DNA of 64,000 nt from Zoogloeaceae bacterium (GTDB lineage: Bacteria; Pseudomonadota; Gammaproteobacteria; Burkholderiales; Rhodocyclaceae): assembly GCA_031287525.1 (NCBI GenBank), contig JAITSU010000090.1, forward strand, positions 1-64,000, given 5' to 3'. Below the pieces are notes generated by a model. That model was not told the origin of the DNA, did not search any database, and worked only from the letters and a program-made list of their open reading frames with translations. This document shows positions 37,149-47,388 of the stretch, one piece after another. How positions within the stretch are numbered: the first letter of the stretch is position 1; each line of letters begins with the position of its first letter. The position numbers and the translations under genes were made by a program.

Positions 37149-38257
37149 GCGCCGCTGATTACACCGACTACCAGGCCGCCCGCGCCTTCGCTTCGCCGCA
37201 CGCCCACGGCGGGGGAGAAGTCCGGCGCACCATGTTTCTGGTGCTGACGGCACTCGTACCCGCGACCCTGTTCGGCTTCTGGCTCTACGGCTGGCCTGCG
37301 TTCTTCTTGTGGCTGATGACGCTCATCTCCGTGTTGCTGTTTGAGTTCATGAGCCTGCGCCTGATGGGGCAAAAAAATGCGGGACGCGCGCTAGGCGACG
37401 GTTCCGCGCTCCTCACCGGCTGGCTGCTGGCGATGACCTTGCCACCCTGGTCGCCGTGGTGGGTGGGCGTATTGGGCGCGTTTATCGCCATCGTCATCGG
37501 CAAGCAAGTGTTCGGCGGTCTGGGGCAAAACGTCTTCAATCCGGCGATGGTGGCGCGGGTGGCGCTGCTGATTTCCTTCCCTCTGCAACTTACCGCCTGG
37601 GTGACCCCACTCCCCCTCACCCCTCTTACCGCGCCGGGTTTTATCGAGAGTTTGCACATCACCCTGGGGCAGACGCCTGTGCCGGACGCCATCACCAGCG
37701 CCTCGTTGCTCGGCTACGCCAAAACGGAACTCTCGCGTGGCATCGAATTGGCGCAGGCGCTCACCACCAGCCACGCGCCGCAACTCTCATGGTTGGGCGC
37801 GCGAGCGGGCAGTCTGGGTGAATCTTCCGCGCTGCTGATTCTGGCGGGGGGCATTTTCCTGCTGATCACCGGCGTCATTCGCGGGTATGCGCCTTTGGGC
37901 GTGCTGGCGGGCGCGCTCATTCCCGCCTTCATCGCGCACTCAATTGCGCCGGAAAGCTATCTCGATGCCCGCAGCCACCTCCTTTCCGGCGCGTTGATGC
38001 TGGGCGCGTTTTTCATCGCCACCGATTACGTCACCTCGCCCACCACTGGCGCGGGACAACTTGTGTTCGGTCTGGGCGTCGGATTGATGACCTGGATTAT
38101 TCGCACCCTGGGGGGCTATCCCGAAGGCGTGGCGTTCGCCATTTTGCTCATGAACGCGCTGACGCCGATTATCGACCGGGTTATCAAGCCCCGTATTCTT
38201 GGGCGTACATGGTCGGGGCGACCGATTGTCAGCGCCGACGCAGGCAAGGAAGCCTGA
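37145..38257 (+). CDS. rnfD: Rnf complex membrane subunit D
   Basis: 370 residues with about nine membrane spans. The motif GGLGQNVFNPAMVARVALLI is diagnostic of RnfD/NqrB. The covalent-flavin region reads ATDYVTSPTTGAGQLVFG, somewhat different from the usual DPVS-ATTP form. RnfD forms the ion-translocating core with RnfG. It starts by ATGA overlap with rnfC. Confidence 0.94.
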   Translation: MSAADYTDYQAARAFASPHAHGGGEVRRTMFLVLTALVPATLFGFWLYGWPAFFLWLMTLISVLLFEFMSLRLMGQKNAGRALGDGSALLTGWLLAMTLPPWSPWWVGVLGAFIAIVIGKQVFGGLGQNVFNPAMVARVALLISFPLQLTAWVTPLPLTPLTAPGFIESLHITLGQTPVPDAITSASLLGYAKTELSRGIELAQALTTSHAPQLSWLGARAGSLGESSALLILAGGIFLLITGVIRGYAPLGVLAGALIPAFIAHSIAPESYLDARSHLLSGALMLGAFFIATDYVTSPTTGAGQLVFGLGVGLMTWIIRTLGGYPEGVAFAILLMNALTPIIDRVIKPRILGRTWSGRPIVSADAGKEA

Positions 38258-38258
38258 A

Positions 38259-38888
38259 ATGGAGTTTGAAAAATTAAAAGCGCATCCCCTGTACCAACCC
38301 TTGCTGCTTGGCATCACGGCGCTGTTGGCTTCCGCGATTCTGGCGTGGGCGGCAAGCGCCACCAAAGCCGCCATCCTTGAAGCCGAAGCGCGGGATTTGC
38401 GGGATTCGCTGGCGCAGGTCTTGCCAGAAGGTTTCGCGGACAACCACCTCCTGACGGACAGCAGCGAAGTCGACGTGGGCGCGGAAAAGCCTCTGCGGGT
38501 CTATCGGGCGCGGCAGGGTGAAACGGTCAAGGGCGTGGTTTTTCAGGTGGCAGGCTTTGGCTATGGCGGTGAAATTCATCTCCTGATGGCTGTCGATACA
38601 GACGGCAGCGTGTTGGGGGTGCGGGTGATGAAACACAACGAAACTCCCGGTCTGGGCGACAAAATCGACATCGCCAAAAGCGATTGGATGAACCGTTTTA
38701 GCGGCAAGGCGCTGGATGCGACAAACAGCGCAAATTGGGCAGTGAAAAAAGACGGCGGCGACTTCGACCAGTTCGCCGGCGCCACCATCACGCCGCGCGC
38801 CGTGGTGAAAGCGGTGAAAGGCGGGCTGGAAACCTTCGCCAGCCACAAGGCGGCAATTCTGGGGAAAGCACAAGGAGAACAGGAATGA
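38259..38888 (+). CDS. rnfG: Rnf complex FMN-binding subunit G
   Basis: 209 residues from ATG 38259; the start lies 1 nt after the rnfD stop. One N-terminal membrane helix (LLLGITALLASAILAWA) leads to a periplasmic FMN domain with MKHNETPGLGDKI and the covalent FMN site region FAGATITPRAVVKAV. It overlaps rnfE by 4 nt. Confidence 0.94.
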   Translation: MEFEKLKAHPLYQPLLLGITALLASAILAWAASATKAAILEAEARDLRDSLAQVLPEGFADNHLLTDSSEVDVGAEKPLRVYRARQGETVKGVVFQVAGFGYGGEIHLLMAVDTDGSVLGVRVMKHNETPGLGDKIDIAKSDWMNRFSGKALDATNSANWAVKKDGGDFDQFAGATITPRAVVKAVKGGLETFASHKAAILGKAQGEQE

Positions 38889-39601
38889 GCGCGTCCATCA
38901 AAACACTGGTCAAAGACGGTCTCTGGAGCAATAACGTCGTCTTCGCGCAAATGATTGCGCTCTGCCCTGCGTCGGCAGTGACCACCAGCGGCACCAACGG
39001 TCTGGGAATGGGGCTTGCCACCACGGCGGTACTGGTTGTCTCCAACATCCTCGTCGCGCTGGTACGCCATTTCGTCAGCGAACAGGTGCGGATTCCCGTC
39101 TTTGTCGTCCTCATCGCCACGCTGGTGACGGTCGTGGATATGCTGCTGAACGCCTGGTTGCACGAACTCTACAAGGTGTTGGGATTGTTCATCGCCCTGA
39201 TTGTGGTGAATTGCGCCATTCTCGGACGCGCCGAAGCCTTCGCTTCCAAAAACGGCGTCTGGGCTTCCGCTGTGGATGGTCTGGCAATGGGGCTGGGTTT
39301 CACCTTCGCCCTGACCCTCATCGGGCTGATTCGAGAGTTTTTAGGCAGCGGTACGCTCTTCGCCCAGGCCCCGCAACTTCTGGGCGCAAGTTTCGCTTTT
39401 CTGGAAACCCAGGTGCACCCCCACGGCGGCGCGCTCCTGATGATTCTGCCCCCCGGCGCGTTCGCCGTGCTGGGGTTTTTGCTGGCGGGAAAACGGCTGA
39501 TTGACAGGCGGCTGGAAGCGAAAGGCAGGGCGCGTCCGAACGCGCCGGTCACACCAAACGGCGATTTTCCCGATTCCACCCTGCCTGCGCCATCGCCATA
39601 A
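38885..39601 (+). CDS. rnfE: Rnf complex membrane subunit E
   Basis: 238 residues from ATG 38885, coupled to rnfG by ATGA. It is a multi-span protein homologous to RnfA in inverted topology: DGLWSNNVVFAQMIALCPAS, LGLFIALIVVNCAILGRAEA and AMGLGFTFALTLIGLIREFL. The cysteines in ALCPAS and VNCAILG match the shared [2Fe-2S] site. The last 25 residues are polar and variable. Confidence 0.95.
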   Translation: MSASIKTLVKDGLWSNNVVFAQMIALCPASAVTTSGTNGLGMGLATTAVLVVSNILVALVRHFVSEQVRIPVFVVLIATLVTVVDMLLNAWLHELYKVLGLFIALIVVNCAILGRAEAFASKNGVWASAVDGLAMGLGFTFALTLIGLIREFLGSGTLFAQAPQLLGASFAFLETQVHPHGGALLMILPPGAFAVLGFLLAGKRLIDRRLEAKGRARPNAPVTPNGDFPDSTLPAPSP

Positions 39602-39614
39602 ACAGGAGCCTCTC

Positions 39615-39902
39615 ATGCAAATCGGCGTTGCCTATTCCGAACCCAACCAGCAAATCTGGATGAATCTCGAAGTCCCGGAAAGCATCACGCTACAGGAAGC
39701 CATTGAGCGTTCCGGCATCCTGAAACAGTTTCCCCACATCGACCTGGAAAACCAGAAAGTCGGCATTTTCGGCAAACTCGCCAAACTCACCGCCGCCCTG
39801 AAAGCGGGCGACCGGGTAGAAATTTACCGTCCCATCATTGCCGACCCGGAAACCGTGCCACGCAAGGATAGAGGGACAGAAACGGAACAGGAAACCTCAT
39901 GA
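39615..39902 (+). CDS. rnfH: RnfH ubiquitin-like accessory protein
   Basis: 95 residues with a beta-grasp pattern: QIGVAYSEPNQQIWMNLEVP, TLQEAIERSGIL and KVGIFGKLAKLTAALKAGDRVEIYRPI, as in the RnfH/YfjF family. It is encoded in nif-linked rnf operons and its exact role in the complex is unknown. GGAG precedes the ATG at 39615. It overlaps the SIR2-like gene by 4 nt. Confidence 0.93.
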   Translation: MQIGVAYSEPNQQIWMNLEVPESITLQEAIERSGILKQFPHIDLENQKVGIFGKLAKLTAALKAGDRVEIYRPIIADPETVPRKDRGTETEQETS

Positions 39903-40750
39903 GCGCATTCAATGTCATTCTTGACGCCATCGCCGCAGGCAAGGTCGTGCCCTTCATCGGCGCCGAAGCCCTTGCCGATGTCACCCACCCCATCAGCGGC
40001 GCGAAAATCCCCGCCACCAGCGACGAACTCATCTACGCCCTCACCGGCGGCAAACCGATGGCACCCCGCCTGATGTACGAATTCCCTCGCGCCGCGATGA
40101 ACATCGAATTGAAACATGGTCGCGCTGCCATCAATCGCAGCCTGGAAGCCGTCTACGCCGATAACAACTGGAGCACGGCGGCGCTGCACGCATGGCTCGC
40201 CAGCCTGAACCTGCCCTACATCATCGACATCAACCGCGATACCGGGCTGCAAAAACTATGGGCAGATCGTCCCCACACCCTCATCACCGGCATCGCCCGC
40301 ATTCGGAGCGGCATACGCTATAAACTCTTTCGCCATGATGGCACAGGCTACGCCGCCGCCAGCGAAGACGACAACAGCATCGACCCGAATGCGCCCATCC
40401 TGTTCAAACCCTGTGGCACACCCAGCCCGGAACCCAACTGGATTGCTTCCGACGCCGATTTTGTCGACTACATCACCGAACTCATGGGCGGCTTCGCCAT
40501 CCCCCCCTACGTCAAAGCCCGTCGCAAAGGCTTGCGCTACCTCGTCATCGCCACCCGCCTGAACCGCGACACCACCCGCATGTTGCTCTCCGACTTCATC
40601 CACGACGCCGCCGAACCCGCCGGATGGGTGCTGATGCCCAACGCCAACGCCAAGGAAAAACGCTATTGCGAACGCATCGGCCTCGAAATCATCGATGCCG
40701 ATTGGCAATCGCTTGCGGGCTTGGCGCTGCCACTGGAAGCCGCCGCATGA
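39899..40750 (+). CDS. SIR2-like protein coupled to rnfH, active site altered
   Basis: 283 residues. The N-terminus VVPFIGAEALADVTHPISG resembles the NAD-binding loop of SIR2-like proteins, but GAG is GAE (residues 21-23). Further motifs are LPYIIDINRDTGLQ and LFKPCGTPSPEPNWIASDAD; the latter matches the KLHG catalytic-His region with Cys172 instead of His. The C-terminal half (ARRKGLRYLVIATRLNRDTT) fits the rest of the Rossmann fold. The gene starts by ATGA overlap with rnfH, so it is made together with Rnf. It may sense NAD or act as a chaperone rather than a deacylase; that is inference. Confidence 0.7.
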   Translation: MSAFNVILDAIAAGKVVPFIGAEALADVTHPISGAKIPATSDELIYALTGGKPMAPRLMYEFPRAAMNIELKHGRAAINRSLEAVYADNNWSTAALHAWLASLNLPYIIDINRDTGLQKLWADRPHTLITGIARIRSGIRYKLFRHDGTGYAAASEDDNSIDPNAPILFKPCGTPSPEPNWIASDADFVDYITELMGGFAIPPYVKARRKGLRYLVIATRLNRDTTRMLLSDFIHDAAEPAGWVLMPNANAKEKRYCERIGLEIIDADWQSLAGLALPLEAAA

Positions 40751-40824
40751 ATACTAAAGCCAGCAGCGCCCTCGGCATTCTTGGGCGCGTAGCCCGGAGT
40801 TTGCAGGCGTATCCGTCCGCTTTT

Positions 40825-40852
40825 GATTCCTGATTCCTGATTCCTGATCCCT
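40825..40852. repeat. Short tandem repeat, 7-bp unit
   Basis: GATTCCT repeats three times (40825-40845), followed by a variant GATCCCT. It lies between the SIR2-like gene and the convergent molbindin gene. Slippage here would not affect a coding frame. Confidence 0.7.
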
Positions 40853-40853
40853 G

Positions 40854-41282
40854 TTAAACCGGCACCCCCAGAATAACGTGGCTGGCTTTGAAAAGTACCG
40901 CAGCCGGAGCGCCGGGTTTCAGGGCGAGTTCCAGCACGGCTTCGTTGGTGATGACAGCGGAAACCAGCGTGCCGCCGGAAAGTTTGACGGTCACTTCTGA
41001 ATTGACCGCGCCTTTGGTGACTTGTTGCACACTACCCGCCAGATGGTTGCGGGCGGAAAAGCGGATGTCGGCCTGACCCGCCTGCACCATGACCCAGGGG
41101 GCTTTGACGTAGGCATTGGCGGGTTTGCCGGGCGCGAGTCCCAGTTCGGTGACGCTGGCGCTGGTGACAATGGCGATGATTTTGTCACCGCCAGCGGTGG
41201 TCAGTTCGACCTGACTGTTGATGGAGTCCGGGATGATATTGCTGACGGTACCGGAAAAGACGTTGCGGGCGCTGATGCTCAT
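40854..41282 (-). CDS. Di-domain molbindin (ModG type)
   Basis: 142 residues made of two Mop/TOBE domains: one starting SARNVFSGTVSNI and another starting SARNHLAGSVQQVTKGAVNS, each ending in the KAPWVMV or KASHVILG strand. Such proteins store molybdate or tungstate in the cytoplasm. It is divergent from modE-modABC. GGAG precedes the ATG (minus strand). The closest named relative is ModG of Azotobacter. Confidence 0.9.
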   Translation of the reverse strand: MSISARNVFSGTVSNIIPDSINSQVELTTAGGDKIIAIVTSASVTELGLAPGKPANAYVKAPWVMVQAGQADIRFSARNHLAGSVQQVTKGAVNSEVTVKLSGGTLVSAVITNEAVLELALKPGAPAAVLFKASHVILGVPV

Positions 41283-41491
41283 GGTGTTGTCTCCCTGGAG
41301 TAATGGGTAATGAACGGGTTTTCAGGTAGGCACGATTTTCGCTGAATCGGTTTTGAATCACGGCGGGTTTGCCGGGTGAGTATCCTAACGGGAAGCGTTT
41401 CGGAAACGCAACCATAGCGCAAGCGTGGTATCCGCGCGGTTTTCGTGGGTTTTCGATGTATTTTCACCCTGCAAACCCTTGTTGTAGCATC

Positions 41492-41515
41492 CGCTATATC
41501 TTTGTGACTATTGCG
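41492..41515. promoter_or_regulatory. Candidate ModE operator
   Basis: CGCTATA (41492-41498) and TATTGCG (41509-41515) form an imperfect inverted repeat (6 of 7 bases) around a 10-nt centre. This is close to the known ModE box of CG-TATA half-sites. It lies 8 bp before the modE ATG, fitting autorepression with molybdate. The remaining gap upstream (41283-41491) has a GCGTTTC/GAAACGC palindrome at 41395-41409 and no gene. Confidence 0.55.
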
Positions 41516-41523
41516 ACAAAATC

Positions 41524-43132
<1,609 letters not shown>

Positions 43133-43149
43133 TCTGACAAGCCAAAATC

Positions 43150-43824
43150 ATGGAAGCCTCCAGCCTCTCCGCCATCTGGCTCACCCTCAAGCTGGCGAGT
43201 CTGGTCACGGTGTTACTCCTTCTGGTCGGGACGCCGATTGCCTGGTGGCTATCGCGCACATCATCCCGCTGGAAAGGAGCGGTTGGCGCGGTAGTGGCGT
43301 TGCCGCTGGTGTTGCCGCCGACGGTGATTGGCTTTTACCTGCTGTTGTTCATGGGGCCGCATGGCCCGGTGGGAAAAATAACGCAGGCGCTCGGTTGGGG
43401 CGTACTACCGTTTTCTTTCACCGGATTGGTGGTGGCTTCGGTGTTCTACTCCTTGCCGTTCGTGGTGCAGCCCATCCAGAACGCTTTTGAAGCGGTAGGC
43501 GAACGCCCGCTGGAAGTCGCCGCCAGCTTGCGCGCGAGTCCGTGGGATGCTTTTTTCAGCATCGCCCTGCCGCTGGCACGCCCTGGCTTTGTCACTGCCG
43601 CCATTCTCGGCTTTGCTCACACGGTGGGCGAATTCGGTGTGGTGCTGATGATTGGCGGCAATATCCCCGGCAAGACCCAGGTGCTGTCCGTGCAGATTTA
43701 CGACTATGTGGAAGCGATGGAATACGGGCAGGCGCACATTCTCGCGGCGGGCATGGTCATATTCAGTTTTCTGGTGCTGCTGGCGCTCTATGGACGCCGC
43801 GCGTATAAAGGGTGGAGCCGATGA
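43150..43824 (+). CDS. modB: Molybdate ABC transporter permease
   Basis: 224 residues with five or six membrane spans and the permease EAA loop ([22 protein letters not shown]...LPLARPG). [20 protein letters not shown] is typical of ModB. Its stop overlaps the modC start as ATGA. Confidence 0.96.
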   Translation: MEASSLSAIWLTLKLASLVTVLLLLVGTPIAWWLSRTSSRWKGAVGAVVALPLVLPPTVIGFYLLLFMGPHGPVGKITQALGWGVLPFSFTGLVVASVFYSLPFVVQPIQNAFEAVGERPLEVAASLRASPWDAFFSIALPLARPGFVTAAILGFAHTVGEFGVVLMIGGNIPGKTQVLSVQIYDYVEAMEYGQAHILAAGMVIFSFLVLLALYGRRAYKGWSR

Positions 43825-44891
43825 TTGAGGCGACTTTCCAGCTCCTCTATCCCGACTTCAATCTGGACGTGGATTTGCGCCTGCCGGAAAAAGGCGTCAC
43901 CGCCCTGTTCGGACGCTCCGGCTCCGGCAAAACCACGCTCCTGCGCTGCGTTGCCGGATTGAATCGCGCCGCAAAAGGTCGTCTGGTGGTCGCGGGCGAA
44001 ATCTGGCAGGACGAAGCACAAGGTATTTTTCTGCCCACCCATAAACGTCCGCTGGGGCTGGTGTTTCAGGAAGCCAGCCTGTTCCCCCATTTATCGGTAC
44101 GCAAAAATCTGGAATACGGCATGAAGCGTTCCGGCAACAAGGCGGGCGAAGGCTTTGACGCCAGCATTACCCTGCTCGGTATCCGACCGCTGCTCGACCG
44201 CGCGCCGGAAAGCCTGTCCGGTGGCGAACGCCAACGGGTCGCCATTGCCCGCGCCCTGCTCACTCGCCCTCGCCTGTTGCTCATGGACGAACCGCTGGCG
44301 GCGCTGGACTTGAAGCGCAAACTGGAAATCCTGCCCTATCTCGAAAAACTGCGCGAAGAACTGGATATTCCCGTGCTCTACGTCAGCCACGCCCCCGATG
44401 AAGTCGCCCGCCTCGCCGATCATCTCGTGCTGCTGGAAAACGGACAGGTGGTTGCCAGCGGCCCGCTCATGGCAACCCTCGCCCGCGCCGACCTGCCGCC
44501 CGCTTTTGCCGACGACGCCGGCATCGTGCTGGAAGCCCGCGTTGCCGCCCACGAAACCGATGGTCTTACCCGACTGGAATTCCCCGGCGGGCATCTTTAC
44601 GTTTCCCGGCGGGACAAACCCCTTGGCAGCCGCCTGCGCTGCCGCATCCATGCCAGCGATGTCAGCCTCGCGCGCTCCGCGCATGGCGACAGCAGCATCC
44701 TGAATACGCTACCTGCCACCGTACAAACCATCGTCGCTACCGAAACGCCCGGTCATGTTCTGGCGCAACTCGCCTTGCCAGACGGTACCTTGCTACTCGC
44801 CCGCATCACCGAACGCTCCCGCGTTGCGCTTGGCATCGCGCCGGGGCTGGCGGTTGTAGCGCAAGTCAAATCCGTGGCGCTGTTGGCCTGA
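43821..44891 (+). CDS. modC: Molybdate ABC transporter ATPase
   Basis: 356 residues from ATG 43821. Walker [13 protein letters not shown], signature [16 protein letters not shown], Walker [13 protein letters not shown] and the switch His in [16 protein letters not shown] are intact. A C-terminal Mop/TOBE domain ([20 protein letters not shown]) allows regulation by molybdate. It supplies the nitrogenase cofactor with molybdenum. Confidence 0.97.
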   Translation: MIEATFQLLYPDFNLDVDLRLPEKGVTALFGRSGSGKTTLLRCVAGLNRAAKGRLVVAGEIWQDEAQGIFLPTHKRPLGLVFQEASLFPHLSVRKNLEYGMKRSGNKAGEGFDASITLLGIRPLLDRAPESLSGGERQRVAIARALLTRPRLLLMDEPLAALDLKRKLEILPYLEKLREELDIPVLYVSHAPDEVARLADHLVLLENGQVVASGPLMATLARADLPPAFADDAGIVLEARVAAHETDGLTRLEFPGGHLYVSRRDKPLGSRLRCRIHASDVSLARSAHGDSSILNTLPATVQTIVATETPGHVLAQLALPDGTLLLARITERSRVALGIAPGLAVVAQVKSVALLA

Positions 44892-44904
44892 AATGGAGTC
44901 TTCC

Positions 44905-45321
44905 ATGCAAATCAATCCCTACCCAAACGCCAATCCCAAACAGCGCATCCTGAACAGCAAGTGCCGCGCCCAGGCTGAAAAACTGGCACGCCTCTGGCGG
45001 GAACACCTGCCTCTGGAATATCGGGAATTGGTCATTTCGCCACTGGACATCCGCCATTACCGCGATTACGAAATGACTGCCGAACGCTTTGTCGGCGAAG
45101 ACGAAGACAGTAAACCCTGCTTTACCGCCCACCGCTTCGGGCTTTTTGAGCCGCGCTCCGACGATGGCGAGGAGTTTTATTCCGTCCTTGCCTACGGCGA
45201 ATCCCTCGCCGCCTGGCGTTTGCGCGATGACCGCTGGCTGATTTGGCGTGAAATCATGAGCGAAGAAAACTGCGGCGACGCGAGAAGTTTTTATTGCCTG
45301 GCGCAGGAAATGCCACGCTAA
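44905..45321 (+). CDS. Unknown protein at the end of the mod operon
   Basis: 138 residues from ATG 44905 (GGAG 6 nt upstream); ATG 44893 would give four more residues. It contains AEKLARLWREHLPLEYRELV, HYRDYEMTAERFVGEDEDSK and AWRLRDDRWLIWREIMSEEN; it is rich in Arg, Glu and Trp and has no membrane span. I do not recognise the family. Its start lies 13 nt after modC, so it belongs to the molybdate operon. A strong terminator follows at 45408-45445. Confidence 0.75.
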   Translation: MQINPYPNANPKQRILNSKCRAQAEKLARLWREHLPLEYRELVISPLDIRHYRDYEMTAERFVGEDEDSKPCFTAHRFGLFEPRSDDGEEFYSVLAYGESLAAWRLRDDRWLIWREIMSEENCGDARSFYCLAQEMPR

Positions 45322-45407
45322 GCAGGTTGCCGCCCGCTGGTTTCTTGCCTGTGCAGCAGGAGAATTCCGGGGGTGGGGGTCATTATCTATCCCGCAATGA
45401 GGAAGGA

Positions 45408-45445
45408 AACAAGGGCGGATAACGCTTCGCTTATCCGCCCTTGTT
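45408..45445. terminator. Bidirectional hairpin terminator
   Basis: A 15-bp perfect stem pairs 45408-45422 with 45431-45445 (loop 8 nt). It stands between the convergent mod operon and the nifENX-fdxB operon. U-runs are short. Confidence 0.75.
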
Positions 45446-45468
45446 CTGGTCTCACGCGCCTCAATCGT

Positions 45469-45759
45469 TCAAACAAGCGCCGGTGACGCTGCGTAGCTGT
45501 AGCATTTTTTCGGACACACCCGATTGCAGGCGCCGCAGCCGATGCAGTCGTTGACGTTTTTCAGGCTCATGACGGAAGCGTCGCCATCGTCGCCGTCATC
45601 ATCATCGTCGTCGGTGACTTTTTCAATAAGGTCGAGCACATCACGCGGGCAGACTTTGAAACAACGACCACAGCCGATGCAATCATTCTGGTTGATGCTG
45701 GTAACGAATTCGGGTATCCAGCTCGTGCCGCCCAAGGTTAATCCGGTAATGTTGGACAT
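45469..45759 (-). CDS. fdxB: Nif-specific ferredoxin III (2[4Fe-4S])
   Basis: 96 residues from ATG 45759 (AGGAG upstream). Two 4Fe-4S motifs, [12 protein letters not shown] and [12 protein letters not shown], are separated by an acidic insert ([12 protein letters not shown]). This is the FdxB/ferredoxin III form found at the end of nifENX operons. It likely donates electrons to nitrogenase or cofactor assembly. Confidence 0.94.
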   Translation of the reverse strand: MSNITGLTLGGTSWIPEFVTSINQNDCIGCGRCFKVCPRDVLDLIEKVTDDDDDDGDDGDASVMSLKNVNDCIGCGACNRVCPKKCYSYAASPALV

Positions 45760-45793
45760 GTGAAACTCCTTTCTTGAAATAGGATGAGTGTGT

Positions 45794-46003
45794 TCAGGAT
45801 TGTTGCGCGGCATTCAGGCGCGCGCTGGCGTCTGCCCAGGCTTTGCAGGCATCAAAGGTAGATTGGGCAATGCCGGGGATTTCCTGATAGCCCGCCGGCA
45901 GGCGGTCTTCCACCAGGTCGTGCAGTTGCGACGCCCATTCGGAAGAGATGCGTTTTAATTGACGCACCTCTTTATCCAGCGTTTTGCGTTCTTCATCCGT
46001 CAT
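45794..46003 (-). CDS. Small nif-associated helical protein (CCE_0567/DUF683 type)
   Basis: 69 residues from ATG 46003. The sequence [33 protein letters not shown] and [20 protein letters not shown] is mostly helical and matches small proteins found next to NifX-associated DUF269 genes. The function is unknown. The gene begins 4 nt after the DUF269 gene. Confidence 0.8.
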   Translation of the reverse strand: MTDEERKTLDKEVRQLKRISSEWASQLHDLVEDRLPAGYQEIPGIAQSTFDACKAWADASARLNAAQQS

Positions 46004-46007
46004 CGTT

Positions 46008-46463
46008 TTACAGTCCGGCAACTTCGGGATAGGTGCCGATACGCTCCAGGGCGATGCCAAGGAGTTTGTCCGCTTCATCTTTCATTTTGGAAAGGCTGGG
46101 GAAGCCGAAACGATGTACGTCGCGCAGGGTTTTTTCGACCACGACCAGTTTGCCCACGGTAATCAGGGCGCGACCGAAGCCTTCATGGGTGAGGTGCACG
46201 AGCGGCACCGCCAGCAGGTTACATTCTTTTTCAATCAGCACGGAAATGGCGTTATAGAGGCATTTCACCCGTTCGATAATGAGGTCATCCGGGTCGCCAA
46301 TGATGGGAATGAGCGCCCGTTTTTCCTTGGTCAGAATAAAAGGGGCAAGGAGTTTTTCCGGCGACCAGCCGTTGCAGGTGCCATAGGTATCCAACGCGCG
46401 CACTTGGCGCGTCATTTCCTTGATGAAATCAGTTTCAAAAATAGGGTCGGTTTCAGTGCTCAT
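46008..46463 (-). CDS. NifX-associated nitrogen fixation protein (DUF269)
   Basis: 151 residues from ATG 46463. FETDFIKEMTRQVRALDTYG, NGWSPEKLLAPFILTKEKR and GKLVVVEKTLRDVHRFGFPS are hallmarks of the DUF269 family that travels with nifX. No biochemical role is established; involvement in cofactor assembly is inferred. Its start lies inside the 3' end of the rseC-like gene (11-nt overlap). Confidence 0.92.
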   Translation of the reverse strand: MSTETDPIFETDFIKEMTRQVRALDTYGTCNGWSPEKLLAPFILTKEKRALIPIIGDPDDLIIERVKCLYNAISVLIEKECNLLAVPLVHLTHEGFGRALITVGKLVVVEKTLRDVHRFGFPSLSKMKDEADKLLGIALERIGTYPEVAGL

Positions 46464-46932
46464 GGGGAAACTCCGTGTCAGAAAGAGGAACGAGGGAAAG
46501 GGAACAGGCAGCGCGACGGGCGGTGACAAAGCGCACCAGCGAGAGCGCCAGCAGGAACGCCAGCAGTGCAAACAGCGCGGTAAATTCGTCGCTGCCATAG
46601 AAGGTTTGCCCCAGCGCCGCGCCCACCAGCAGGGCAAAGGCAGGGAATACGTAGCCAAGCAAGGCGAGTAGCGACAGGCGGGTTTTGGGCGCGAGCAGAC
46701 CGACCTGATCGCCTGCCCGAATGTCCGGTGGCGCGTCCAGGTGCACATGGATGCCGCGTTCCGGTTTGGCACGGCGCTTGCCCACTGCGGACAGTTGCCC
46801 GATGCCGCAGGAACTGCCGTGGACGCAGGCATTACAACCCCCCACACTGGGCGCTGCGTTCAGGTACACCGTCGCCTTGCCGTCGCGGATGGCAAGCACC
46901 GTGCCTCGCAGGATATCGTGGTCGTTCTGCAT
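46453..46932 (-). CDS. RseC/MucC-family membrane protein in the nifX operon
   Basis: 159 residues from ATG 46932. An N-terminal domain has a Cys motif (GGCNACVHGSSCGIGQL, C-x2-C-x5-C). Two membrane helices follow (LSLLALLGYVFPAFALLVGA and TALFALLAFLLALSLVRFV). This is the RseC pattern. In E. coli RseC works with the Rsx (Rnf-like) complex in reducing SoxR. Here it lies between nifX and DUF269, overlapping both, so it is likely an accessory of the nif-linked Rnf complex; that link is inference. Confidence 0.85.
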   Translation of the reverse strand: MQNDHDILRGTVLAIRDGKATVYLNAAPSVGGCNACVHGSSCGIGQLSAVGKRRAKPERGIHVHLDAPPDIRAGDQVGLLAPKTRLSLLALLGYVFPAFALLVGAALGQTFYGSDEFTALFALLAFLLALSLVRFVTARRAACSLSLVPLSDTEFPHEH

Positions 46933-47381
46933 CAGCCGTCCCAACCTTCTGCTTCCATCGCGGCAAAGCGGTCGCTGTGCGGGGACTGACTGTTTTTTTC
47001 CCGCGCCGCCAGTGCCCGCTCTATCCACGGCACGCCACCTTCGCTCATGGCGGTACTGATGTCGCGCAGCAAATCTTCAATCAGGTCAGATTCGCCCACC
47101 CGGATCGGCTGCACGCCGCGTGTCAACAACTGTTTGATGGCGGAAGCGCCGATGGCGCGCACAAACACGGCATCGCAACCCACGAGAAAATCCACCCTGG
47201 CAATCAACTTGTCTTCGTTGCCGTCCATTGCTTCTTCCGGGAACTCGCCAAAACCTTCGATGGTCGCGCCCTGGGGCGTCAGGCTGTACATGACAAAGGC
47301 GCTCGCCGAGCCAAAATGCTGATTCACCCGCAAGCGGTCATCAGAAGCGAAGGCGAGTTTGAGCAGGCGCGGTGGTTTCAT
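46932..47381 (-). CDS. nifX: NifX, FeMo-co precursor carrier
   Basis: 149 residues from ATG 47381. LKLAFASDDRLRVNQHFGSA through FVMYSLTPQG and ARVDFLVGCDAVFVRAIGAS are diagnostic. NifX binds NifB-co and VK-cluster and shuttles them to NifEN. It starts 7 nt after nifN. The stop overlaps the next start as TGATG. Confidence 0.95.
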   Translation of the reverse strand: MKPPRLLKLAFASDDRLRVNQHFGSASAFVMYSLTPQGATIEGFGEFPEEAMDGNEDKLIARVDFLVGCDAVFVRAIGASAIKQLLTRGVQPIRVGESDLIEDLLRDISTAMSEGGVPWIERALAAREKNSQSPHSDRFAAMEAEGWDG

Positions 47382-47388
47382 GTCGGCG

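Noticed and set aside
40747..40833. 28-codon frame coupled by ATGA to the SIR2-like gene
   Set aside because: Too short to support; it ends in the 7-bp tandem repeat and has no recognisable pattern.
41328..41343. AGGCAC-N5-TCGCT resembling a sigma54 promoter in the molbindin-modE gap
   Set aside because: Two mismatches in key boxes, 180 bp from modE and no NifA site nearby; ModE-type control explains the region better.
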